In this document: one piece after another, positions 24,890 to 36,292 of the stretch | How positions within the stretch are numbered: the first letter of the stretch is position 1 | Layout of the letters: the number at the start of each line of letters is the position of its first letter | Source: Dioscorea cayenensis subsp. rotundata | Lineage: Eukaryota; Streptophyta; Magnoliopsida; Dioscoreales; Dioscoreaceae | DNA: 64,000 bases | Direction of reading: 5' to 3' | Assembly: GCF_009730915.1 (NCBI RefSeq) | Contig: NC_052475.1 | Coordinates: 21,882,285-21,946,284, forward strand | The notes under the pieces: model-generated | The model's input: the letters and a program-made list of their open reading frames with translations, nothing else | The model's database searches: none | Told to the model about the DNA's origin: nothing | Translations under genes and position numbers: made by a program

Positions 24890-27800
24890 ATGGGGTGCTT
24901 ATATTCAAAGGGCTGTATTGGCCATGTGGCTAACTCCCCAAGAGAATTTAGGGTGAAGGAAACTAGAGCAACTGCAAATGTAGATGTCGGCCTTTCTCCT
25001 GATTCTTCAGATGGGTTGGCAGGAGAAGCTGATGATCAGCTGCACAATTTGGGTGGAACAAGGGACTCTGATGCAGGGATAACTCGGCTTTCAAGGGTTT
25101 CAGCACAGTTTCTTCCTCCTGAGGGATCACGTGCAGTTAGGGTTCACTTGGGAAACTATGAATTAAGGTACTCATTCCTTTCACAGAGAGGGTACTACCC
25201 AGAGTCGCTGGATAAGCCCAATCAAGATAGTTTTTGTATACACACGCCATTTGGGACAAGCCCAGATGATCATTTCTTTGGTGTGTTTGATGGGCATGGA
25301 GAGTATGGGGCACAGTGTTCGCAGTTTGTGAAGCAGAAGCTTTGTGAAAACTTACTTAAAAATAGCCGGTTTCATGAGGATGCAGTTGAGGCTTGTCATG
25401 CTGCATTTTTAGCTACAAATACGCAGCTGCATGATGATACATTGGATGACAGTATGAGTGGGACCACTGCAATAACTATATTGGTTCGAGGCAGAACAAT
25501 TTATGTTGCTAATACAGGTGATTCAAGGGCTGTTATTGCGGAAAGGAGAGGGAAGGAGGTTGTGGCTGTGGACCTCTCTATTGATCAGACTCCTTTTCGA
25601 AGTGATGAGCTTGAAAGAGTCAAGCAGTGTGGAGCTAGAGTGTTGACCTTAGATCAAATAGAGGGACTGAAGAACCCAGATGTGCAATGTTGGGGTACTG
25701 AAGAAGGTGAAGATGGAGACCCTCCACGATTATGGGTTCAGAATGGGATGTATCCAGGTACAGCATTCACACGGAGCATTGGTGATTCAATCGCTGAATC
25801 TATTGGAGTTGTTCCAAGCCCTGAAATTTTTGTTATGGATCTTACTTCAAATCATACATTTTTTGTGATTGCTAGTGATGGGGTATTTGAGTTTATGTCC
25901 AGCCAAGCTGTTGTTGACATGGTAAGGAATGCTTTTTTAACTTTATTCGTCACAATGGATTCTTTTATTTATTTATTTATTTTTATTGTTATTTTTGTTT
26001 CTTTCATCCTTGCAAAATATTTGGTCATGATGGGCTTGCTATGAAGATATTATAGATGACCTTATTAATGCAATTGGACTAAATATTTAGATTAAATAAT
26101 GGCAGAGAAAAAATAACATTGTTGAATATATTGAAACTGATGGAATCACCTGCATAGAGCTTATGCGTAAACTAACATTCCTAGCATGCCCACTGATTGG
26201 TTGGATTGGATTTAGTTTTAAATCTTCTGGGACATTTTTCCATAATCTAGCATATATATATATATATATATATATATCGCCTCCAATAGAATTCCTGAGG
26301 CCAAACTCTAATGACTAATGTGTGCTTGCTAACTTGTATAGTACTCATATGATATGGGGAGTCAGATGATAGTTGCCCATGCTTCTGGGATTAAAAAAAA
26401 GCTTATATATGAGTAGCCCGCAAAAATTCTTCTGCTTTCTGTCAGTGGTCCATGAACACAATAGTATAACTTGTCTAGTGCATATATGAGTTGGTTAAGC
26501 ATATGCTCTGGATGGAAGAGAATATTCCTAATAAAGCACGCAAGAGATAAAGAACAATGTTATGTTTCTAATTTACTGTCACGTCTGAATGGAGTATGAC
26601 AGGCAGATTGTATGAAAACAGCACAAACTATATAGCTTCTGGCTCTTTATCGATTGTAGCTTAGAATGAGGATCTATAGCAGCTTTATTGAAGCAAAGTA
26701 GAATTAGTATCCAAATGAAAGTAAGGTATGGTTTTACATAATAATGGGGACTTTTATTTGAATGCCAACTATGCCCTGGTATGGCTCAGTTGTCTCCATG
26801 TGCTTGACATTTTTTAGGGAACAATATCCAATACATTTTGGGATTTTCCTTTACATTACTGTTTGGTTAACCATATTTTCAGTTGTCATTTATCTGATGG
26901 TGCTAGAATTTGCCTGAACATTTCAATCGCAGTTATGATCAATCCAAAACATTGAGTAAGTTTCTCTCTTGGCCAAATTAGAGTCTAGTTAGGCTTAAGA
27001 TAGTTCAGTTGGCTGATTTCAGGTACACTTGAAGAAACTCAGTACCAATTTGGCTAGATTGGGCTCAATTAGGGCCATAATAGTTCCATTAGACCAAAAC
27101 TGGCTCCAAGCAAAAAAGTACATGATCTGTGGCAAATCTAGGTTTAATTGAGTCTAGCATCCCCCAGTAGTGATAGATTCAACCTCATTGGACCAAACTA
27201 GATAGCCATGCGCCAATCACTTGCCTAATGTTTGAGGTATTGTTGGAGTTCAATAGTATGCTGTACAAGTTTGGAGAAAACTCTATCCACTGAATAAACA
27301 TTTAAACATTGTATGGCTGAATAAGTTACTTCTCATTCTTTATATTCAGGATTGGCATTTTTGGAACAACATGATTTTTTTTATTTGCTTATGCTTCTTC
27401 AGAGGAAGTTGATGACTTATGTTTTCACTTAGTTATTCATCTCACAGTAAGTGAATGATTTTGTGCCATTCTTCTTAATTTTTTGATGTGGTTCAATGCC
27501 CCATGCCTTGGCATAATGTAACGATTTTCACGTATAACTTCAATTTAACATTTACTTACTCTGATTTAATAAATGCAACTTATATCCAATGCAAATAGTA
27601 TGAGCCAAGGAAGATTATGATGAGCGCAATTAGTGTCATCCACTATCACTCTAAAAAGAAGGCAAGCCATCTAGGATCTTGTCCCTGTTACTACTTCATG
27701 AAGAGATTGATCAGCCAAATATGCTCTACTAACTAATGTGTGTGTTTTATTGTCACATTCTTTATTCTTTGTTGCAGTCTGTCCAAACATTTTCTTTTCT

Positions 27801-30800
27801 TGGTGGTTTACTTTGACTAAAATTATTTTAAACATTTTCGAACATCTTATAAACCTATTTTTAAAGAGATCTAATTATTTAAATAAATATATTTAATAAA
27901 TTAATTTAAATAAATTATTAATATTAATAAACACTCATTACTATTTAGAACAGTAAATTGTTAATCTTAACATATTTAATTTTTATTAGTATTGATTAAG
28001 TCAAGCTTTGGTCAACTCAAATTAAAATTTCCCCTCCAACCAAATGTTTAAAATAAGATTCCCTTAATCTTTTGCTTTTATCCCCAACTAAATGCATATC
28101 AACATCTGTTTGCATATACCCTTCACCAATTTGTGTTGGCTTACTGGTACTCATTATCTTTAAACTTACAGTGTAACTGATATTGTTGTAGTTTTTGGCT
28201 GTACGATTTGTCATACATCGTAAAAGATCTTTTTCTAGCTAGGGCAGAACTCCATTTTTGAAGCAGGATACATGCGGTAATACTGTAATTAGAAATCTCA
28301 TTGTTTTTAAACATACATTATATTTCTTTTTTCTCTGAAACCTTCTATATATGTTGTGTTTATGCATAGGTGCAATCCAATACCAATCACTGAATATATT
28401 AAGAATAAACAAACTCACATGGACAATGTGAGCCATCTTTTAGAGAAATGTCCTATTGGTCACTTTTACTTTTTAGGAATATATGTCTGAGATGTGGAAA
28501 ACATTTAACTGATTTGACCACTGATAACTAGAGGATTGTTTTATGGGATCTGGTCAACAGTTTGTAGCTGGCTTCATACTGCTCTGGTTTATATGGTATA
28601 ACTGACTATATATATATATATATATTGAACTTGTAAGTTAGTGTGCATGATCCCTTTTTACTTTTTTCAGGTTGACAAATTCAAGGATCCTCGTGATGCC
28701 TGTGCTGCGGTTGTTGCTGAATCATATCGACTTTGGCTACAATATGAAACTCGTACAGATGACATTACCATCATAGTTGTGCATATTAACGGGTTAACAG
28801 ATGTATGAGTTTCCCTGTTGCTATTTGTTTTTTTTTTTTTGGCTGGTCATACCCTTCTATGTGATATAAAGTTAGCCTTACTTGGACAATGTAATATTTA
28901 ATCTTATCTTACCAGGCAAACCATGTTCATAATTCTCCTTCTGTGCCAACAAGACCATTGAATCAAGTTATTGAGTTAACAGGATCAGAGTCCCCTTCTG
29001 CTGTTAGCTGGAACTCAAAGAGCAATCGAGCAAGGCAGGATTTGTCACGGGCACGGCTTAAAGCCATTGAGAGCTCCCTTGAAAATGGCCGTGCTTGGGT
29101 TCCTCCCTCTCCTTCACATAGAAAGACATGGGAAGAAGAAGTAAATCATTTTTTCAACTGTTCTGCAGTGCAAAATTTAACTGCATGTCAAACTTCTCAG
29201 TTCTCATTAGGTTATTTGTAACTTTATGTTGTCCAATTAAGTGATTTTTTGTTATGGTTCTTCATCTCCAGGCACATATTGAGCGGGCATTGCATGATCA
29301 TTTTCTTTTCAGAAGACTTACAGATTCTCAATGCCATGTTTTATTGGATTGCATGCAAAGAGTTGAATTCAGGCCTGGGGATGTAGTTGTGCAGCAGGTT
29401 GTTAGAATGGTTTCATTCAATTATCAGAGTTAGTTATTATCCTAAACTATACAATATAGATTTGGTTCCTCAATAGGTCATTTACTGGACTCCCTAAATA
29501 GAGATGGTATTCCCATGATGCAGGGAGGAGAAGGAGACTGCTTCTATGTTGTTGGAAGTGGTGAATTTGAAGTCTTAGCTACTCAGGTGCCCTATAAACA
29601 TTTTTGGCTTAATCTCAGCATTTTTCACTGTATACTTGTATATATGGGGTTCCACTTAAGTTTCTTTTGATGGAATGCCCAACTCTTTTTGGCTATTATA
29701 TTGGGTGCATCTTCTGGACTTATAATTATAGTGATCAAGCATAACTCACAGGTCAATCCATTGTTTGCTGGCTTCTGGTTTCCTTCCTTCACTGGATGCC
29801 TTCATTGTAGGATAGTGACAATTTGTGGAACCTTCGACTAATGTCATGCACATATATGTTAGTTTCCTTGGGACCTGCTGAGTCAATTGTGTCTGCTTAT
29901 CAAAACCTTCTCATATCATTTTATTGTTACCTGTTATATCAGATGCTATAACACAAGATATATTTTGAGTTCAGTTTCTTTTGATAAGATGCTGTATTCT
30001 AGTTGACTATAATGAACCAGAAATTGTGTTTCTGGTTCAAATTCCATTCTCATTAATTTGAGCCCGAGCTGCAAATCTAGTGTCCCAGGAAAGGTGCTTT
30101 GTGAGTTGTAGAAGATTTTTTGGCTTGTTAGAACTTCGCAAACATTTTTTGTCTGGCTAGACATTTAGTTGTGGCTTCAGTAGGGCTCTAGGAATGCTAG
30201 ACGGAAGCATATAACTTCCAACGTGGAGGCATTGAGATTTGATTGTCAAAATCGTAAAATTTTGGTTGCATGCTTTCTAGTATTGGACGAGCTAATCTAG
30301 ATGCTGGATGGCTGGCAGATAGAAGAGTAATGTGAGCGACTACAAAGAGATAAACTTTCATTCTATATGTTTTTATAACCACATAAGTCATCTCAGTTGG
30401 CTTATTTTGCCAACAAGATGAACCTTGTCTGTCACTTCCTTTAAATCCACACCAAGATTGCTAGTCTACAATGATCTGGCTTGGTAATAATTTCTGCATG
30501 AAAATTGGTCTACTTTGCAACAGTTGCTTAAGAATGCAAGTCACAAATCAAAACTAAATAAAATAGATGCATTTTTTTGTTCATTTTCATATTATTGTGT
30601 TCATAAACTAGATCTAACAAATATTTTGAAGTTAAGAATCCATAACCTAGGCATGGAGTTTGATATATCTTAAAAAGAGTGTGTAGTTATTTTCCTATTT
30701 ATTTTGTCAAGCATCTACTAAGGTGTTTTATACATATACGTTTTTCAGTTCAGAATTATATTAAGATTCAAAGCTGAACAAAATAACAAGGTACATGAAT

Positions 30801-33800
30801 GCAGGAAGAGGGTGGGAAGGAAGTGGAAATTAAGGTTTTGCACCGATATACAGCTGACAAGTTATCATCCTTTGGGGAGCTAGCTTTAATGTAAGACATG
30901 CTGTTTTAACTTATCATAGTTTATCATGGATGCTGCATGTTTTGTATGCACTTAACTTGTATGATGGACCTTTCTTGTTTCTTCTATATCTTCTGAATAG
31001 TGTATGCACTTAACTTGTATGATGGACCTTTCTTGTTTCTTCTATATCTTCTGAATAGTGATATCTTGTGTCTTGAAAGAATTTAATTTCAGTTTAAGTT
31101 TGTTAGTCAACCAGGGCATACTTGTGACAGTTTTGCAGTAAATTTTTTATAATATAGTTTGCAAATTTTTTTGTTTCCAGGATATTAAATTGAGCTGAAT
31201 ATTAACACACCCACATGAGCAGATATATTAATTCTAGTACGATATGACCTCATAGAATAGAACAGAACCGTGGATTGTTGCTTGAAATGAGAGAAAGTAG
31301 AATTGAGAGAATTTTGTTTTCCTTTCTCTGGTTGCAAGAGGATGCGAAGAAGGATTTGATATCAAATTCTCACAAGATACTGAAAAGGCCCCTATTTGTT
31401 AAATTCACTAATCACAAGGGGTTTTCCATTAGCCCATCAAATTTCCTCTAGCTATTTTAGTTAAAGAAACATGAATCCTTCTCCATCTCCATCTTCTTAA
31501 CATTTAACTTCTTTGCTCATTCATCTTGTGGCTAGTTGCTGACTGAGTAGCTAGTACTTCTGATTCTATTGCTTGATGTTCACTGATTTTTATAAGCAGG
31601 TATAATAAGCCTCTTCAGGCATCTGTTCGTGCAGTGACTTCTGGAACACTTTGGGCTTTAAAAAGAGAAGATTTTCGAGGAGTCCTTATGTCAGAATTTT
31701 CTAACATATCATCATTGAAGCTTCTCAGATCAGTGGAGCTTTTTTCAAGGCTGACCATTTTACAGCTAAGCCAAATTGCTGATTCACTTGTGGAAATTTC
31801 TTTCTCTGATGGGCAACATATTATCAATAAGGTTTGCTTTAAGTTCAGAAATAGACTTAGATTACTTTCTTCAGTAGTGACAGTAAACAATTTTCTTCTT
31901 CTAACAGGTGGAAATGCTACTTTTTTTTTCTGCCTTTGTTCTTTTGGGAATCCATTATTCAATATCCTTTGGTTTTAAAACATCTGCAGTTTATCATGAT
32001 GTAGGCATGCATAACCAAGAAAGTGTGCATAATTTCCATCACTTTTTTCAAGTATATATATATATATATTCATGCCTATCTCATTTCTCCTTGTAGTTTC
32101 TCTATGCAACCTATCTCCTGTTTACTTCTTGGTGTTCTATGATTGCTTAATGTCATTGGTGCGCAGGACGAGCCACTGTCTGCTTTGTATATCATCCAAA
32201 AAGGTCTGGTGAGACTGACAGTCAATGTTGACCTATTGAGGTCCAACACTAGCAGCCTAGTTTCCCTTAATCTTGGGCAGGAAATTCACACTGAGGACAA
32301 AAGTGAATGTGTAGTAGAAATGAGGGAAGGTGACCATTTTGGAGAATGGGCTCTTCTTGGTGAGAGTATTAATTCTGTAGCTGCAGTTGCTATAGGTCAT
32401 GCTGTTTGTGCAGTTATTACAAAGGAGAAATTTGATTCAGCAGTTGGGCCTTTAGCAAAATTGCTGCAGGATGAGCAGAGGTACCTTGTGTTTTAGCAAA
32501 TGAAGAATCTATTTGTCACCATTATGCTATTGTTCTTAAGTATGCTATTATTTTCTAGGTTAAAAGATTCTATAAGGTCTATCAAGGAGCCCACACCAGA
32601 AGTTGATGCCGCAAAATTGACAAAAATTAAATATTCTGATTTGGTATGACCTTAATAGCTACATAGTACTTATGCTGACAGTGCTTTTGTATGACCTGAT
32701 GTCTCGAACCGATATAATTGCTTATTTTTTCAGAAAAAAGGAAAAAAAAACTAAGCAACATGTTTTTATTCACTGTTTTAGTTTAGAAAGGTATTTACAA
32801 GATTTTTCTTAATTGCCAACTTAATACTATCCAGGAATGGAGAACATGCATATATGCAACTGACTGGTGTGAAGTAGGCCTTGTGCTTTTGAAAGGTTCA
32901 GGTTGGTTTTTCTATTGTGCTCAACTAAAGCAATAAGCATAATATGAATTTACATTTTATTTTGATTGAAAAATGCTAATATTTCGATGCATTTATTCAT
33001 TTAATCAAAATATGATAACATATATGCTCATATGATTGTTGTTTGGTTTCTGTCCTGGTTGTTTTTCAGAGAACATGCTAAGTTTGAAAAGATTCTCCAA
33101 AAAGATAATCAAGCAACTTGGAAAGCAATCACAGGTCTTGAAGGAGAAAGATCTAATGAGAAGTTTGAACCCATCACCATGTGTGCCACAAGTACTTTGT
33201 ACTTGTGCTGATCAATCATATGTTGGCATATTGCTCAACAGTTGTCTTACTTGTCCATTGGCAAGTATACTTCATAAACCTCTCGATGAATCATCTGCAC
33301 AATTTTATGCTGCATCTGTTGTTGTTGCTCTAGAGCAACTGCACAAGGTCGGATTTCTTATTCTGTAGAAAGCTTTTGCATGATTTATTTTTCTCTTCTA
33401 TATTACTTTTGTATATTTTCATCGCCAAATAAAATTTTGTATGGGCTGATTGTCATACTGTTTAAATTCAGGATGCTATCCTATATAGAGGAGTTTCGCC
33501 AGATGTTCTTATGCTTGACCAAAGAGGTTGTCTGCAAGTGAGTTTCTGCATTAATATATTATTCTCTTAACCAATCATAATATATGTTGTTTCGCAGAAA
33601 ATATACATATTTTTTATTTTGTAGAAATAGCATTTCCCATGCCTCTTAGCAGATACATTGTCTTGTTCAGATTATAGATTTCAGATTTGCGAAGAAGCTA
33701 AATAGTGAAAGAGCATTTACCATACGCGGTATGGCAGATTCATTAGCACCAGAGGTAGTGCAGGGAAAAGGACATGGATTTGCTGCAGACTGGTAAAGTT

Positions 33801-35159
33801 GCTTTTGTCTTCAAAGCTTAAGATCACATTCTAGTTCACATGTATAAATGACTAGAGAATTTTCTACTCTTCTATGAGATTATTAAAAGCATGGTCTCTA
33901 AAATTGCTCTTTCTTGATTCTTGGTTCACATAGATTTCAATGTCTATCAATTATGATGCAGAACAAGAATAGAAAGAGCACATTAGGCTTTCTAGTGCCT
34001 TTTTTTCACTATATTACTACTGAGTATATTCATTTTAATTTGCATGTTATGGGTACAAATTTCATATTCAGCACTTGCTGAAGTTCATGTAAATTCATAA
34101 CAATGGCAACAGATCTTACAAATCATTCAGAAAAAGTTATTATAAAGATGGTGAATGCTGCCAAGAAGGTTGGAAGCAATTAAATTTCACCAGTGCAAAA
34201 TAATTGCATCTTCACTTTATGTAGATTATATTATTTACATGATTTGAATAAACTATGGCAATCACTGTACTTTTGGTATTGATTAAATGATTATATGAAA
34301 AACAAAGTTCAGTGGGTTTTCTTCCTTGAAGTTAATTGAAAAATTGACAAGAATCTGAAATTGACTTGTCTGAAAGCAGCTTAGTAGGCCCATTTCAGAT
34401 AATTTCATTTCTTTCATGCCTCAATCGACATGATTCAGATGCTGTTAGAGAAGGAAATTTCAATTCTTTGTTCCTCAAACCACCACTGGTCATGGATGGT
34501 GCAAAAACCTTGTATTTAGATGCAAACACCAATATGCTAGTAGATATCGTATCTATTGTATTAAGTTATGCGCTCAATTCCTCTAGTATTCATGTCTCCC
34601 ATGCTTAAGTTTTCAGGTGGGCGCTGGGGGTTTTGATATATTTCATGCTCCAGGCTGAAATGCCTTTTGGATCATGGAGAGAAAGTGAGCTAGAGACATT
34701 TGCCAAGATTGCCAAAGGACAACTAACTCTTCCCCAGACATTCAGCATGGAAGCAGTTGACCTCATCACCAAGGTTGGCATTCATTTTCTTTTCAGTTTT
34801 TGTGCTTTTGCCATTTGGTTTCTCACCATATAAATAAAGTTTTAGATATAAGTTTAATCAGATGAAGGCTTTGCCTCTTCGTAAAAGCCAAATGAACGTT
34901 TTTGATGTTTCAACAGTTACTTGAAGTTGACGAAGCTGCCAGACTTGGAACCCAGGGCTCTGATGCCATCAAGAATCATTCATGGTTTTCTGGTTTTGAT
35001 TGGAATGGAATTTACAATGGTACCTTTCCCGTTCCTCAGGAGATCACTTCTCGAATAGATTTGTACCTTGAAAATCACGCAGAAGACATCGTATTGCCTG
35101 CATCCTCTGCTCTAGATGGAGATGAGCTCAATACTCCAGAATGGCTTGAAAATTGGTAA
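24890..35159 (+). CDS. PP2C phosphatase fused to two cNMP-binding domains and a kinase-like domain
   Basis: Fifteen exons: 24890-25921, 28671-28802, 28916-29140, 29272-29397, 29524-29586, 30805-30890, 31600-31831, 32167-32480, 32559-32643, 32835-32895, 33070-33347, 33472-33537, 33671-33792, 34617-34773 and 34917-35159. They total 3222 nt, 1073 residues. The N-terminus MGCLYSK fits N-myristoylation with palmitoylation of Cys3, so membrane attachment is likely. The PP2C metal ligands look complete: NQD 111-113, DGHG 134-137, GDSRAV 210-215, ASDG 328-331, DD 374-375. Two cyclic-nucleotide folds follow (about 475-590 and 600-735), each with a FGE-x-AL box but without the pocket arginine (Leu560, Asn701). 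The C-terminal AGC-like kinase fold has no glycine loop. Its catalytic loop reads YRGVSPDV (883-890) instead of H/YRDLKPEN, and DFG is DFR (903-905), although APE (926-928) remains. It is the family annotated in plants as PP2C and cyclic nucleotide-binding/kinase domain protein; a rice relative has been described as a cGMP-dependent kinase, to my recollection. Confidence 0.95.
26252..26277. repeat. (AT)n microsatellite in PP2C-fusion intron 1
   Basis: An uninterrupted AT run of about 26 bp within the 2.75-kb first intron, which is otherwise ordinary AT-rich intron sequence. Confidence 0.9.
30943..31058. repeat. Perfect 58-bp tandem duplication in PP2C-fusion intron 6
   Basis: Units 30943-31000 and 31001-31058 are identical base for base and both begin TGTATGCACTTAACTTGTAT. 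They lie in the intron between exons ending 30890 and starting 31600, outside splice sites. Confidence 0.95.
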
Positions 35160-36292
35160 AACTTCTCGTCTACTCATGATGAAGGAGCACAGAAAAATGC
35201 TTTGCGCGATTTTCGCGGAGGAGTTCCACTGAAGCTTTCACTGATTGGTCATCACTTTAATTCATTGGTCTTTCTTCGATTTTTTAAACTAGTTACGATA
35301 ATCAAAGATAAAAAAAAATAATGGAACATGGAAAATCACAGTGAGGACTCTTGATTAGGATCTGACTTGTCATGCCTGGCTTCAAAACCAGCACAATTTC
35401 TTCGACAGCACCAGCATTATCATTGCTCTTTGTTCTTTGCCATGACAGTCAGAGATGTGTTGATATTTGGTGTAGATCGTCGTGTTTGCCCTCCTCAGAG
35501 TTTTAACTGTAAAGGTGAGTTTCAAATTATTTGCGAAGTATCCAGTATTCTTTTGTCGGAATTTTTATTTCTGACTGAATGTTATCGAATTCTTTTTGTT
35601 TTATCTCCGCGATGCTCGTCACTGGGTGACAAAGTTAAATTTGTTCTCTTCCATAGTGAAAATTGTTTATGATTCACTTGTGAATAAGAATGTGTGGGGT
35701 GTTGTATTATATCATATGTAACAGCATTCACAATATATGATTTTGTATAGTGCCCTCTTGTTTATTGAGCAATTGAAATCTTTTTCCGGTAATATGATTG
35801 ATATATTTTATTCTTGTTCTGAAGTAAAATTTATGTTTTCACTTTTCATTCCGTTGATCCAACAGATGTTGTATTTTGTTAGTACTTTTGTCTGGGTTTT
35901 AATGCGTGTGATTGTGTGTGTGTGTTTTTTTTTAACTAAAAAATTATGAAATGTTGTTAAAAATTTGATTTATTCATACATATTTAATAATCAAACATTG
36001 GTTTGATTTATTTTAATTAATCTCACCTCAAATATTGTTTAAATATAAAAATTCATTTTATTTATTAATAATCAAACTAAATAAACATATATAAATATTT
36101 ATTGAGTGGTACTAACATTTAGCTTCCTAAAACAAAACAATGATCTAATCCTGATTAATTTATAATACTCATCTAATACAACCCCCTAATCCAATCCATA
36201 TACTTGGGCCCACCTGATCAGCAGAACACAACATCATCCTGGTCCAAGTCTAAACCCTCTCAAAACCCATAAGCTCTCATTGAGCATCGACG
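35160..36292 (+). other. PP2C-fusion 3'UTR and tRNase Z promoter
   Basis: A 1.1-kb gap between two genes in the same orientation. The first half reads as 3'UTR-like T-rich sequence, and the second (35940-36180) is very AT-rich. The last 100 bp before the start codon are C-rich, as plant leaders often are. No ORF resembles a protein. Confidence 0.6.

Noticed and set aside
25922..26044. Open frame continuing past PP2C exon 1 into a hydrophobic tail
   Set aside because: It is read-through into intron 1 after the GTAAGG donor; the frame joins to the exon at 28671, which supplies the conserved PP2C end with the DD metal ligands.
31615..31962. Minus-strand 115-codon frame
   Set aside because: It is the antisense shadow of the cNMP-binding exon 31600-31831.
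34366..34608. 80-codon frame between PP2C-fusion exons 13 and 14
   Set aside because: It lies wholly in the intron; exons 13 and 14 join in phase without it and it has no kinase resemblance.
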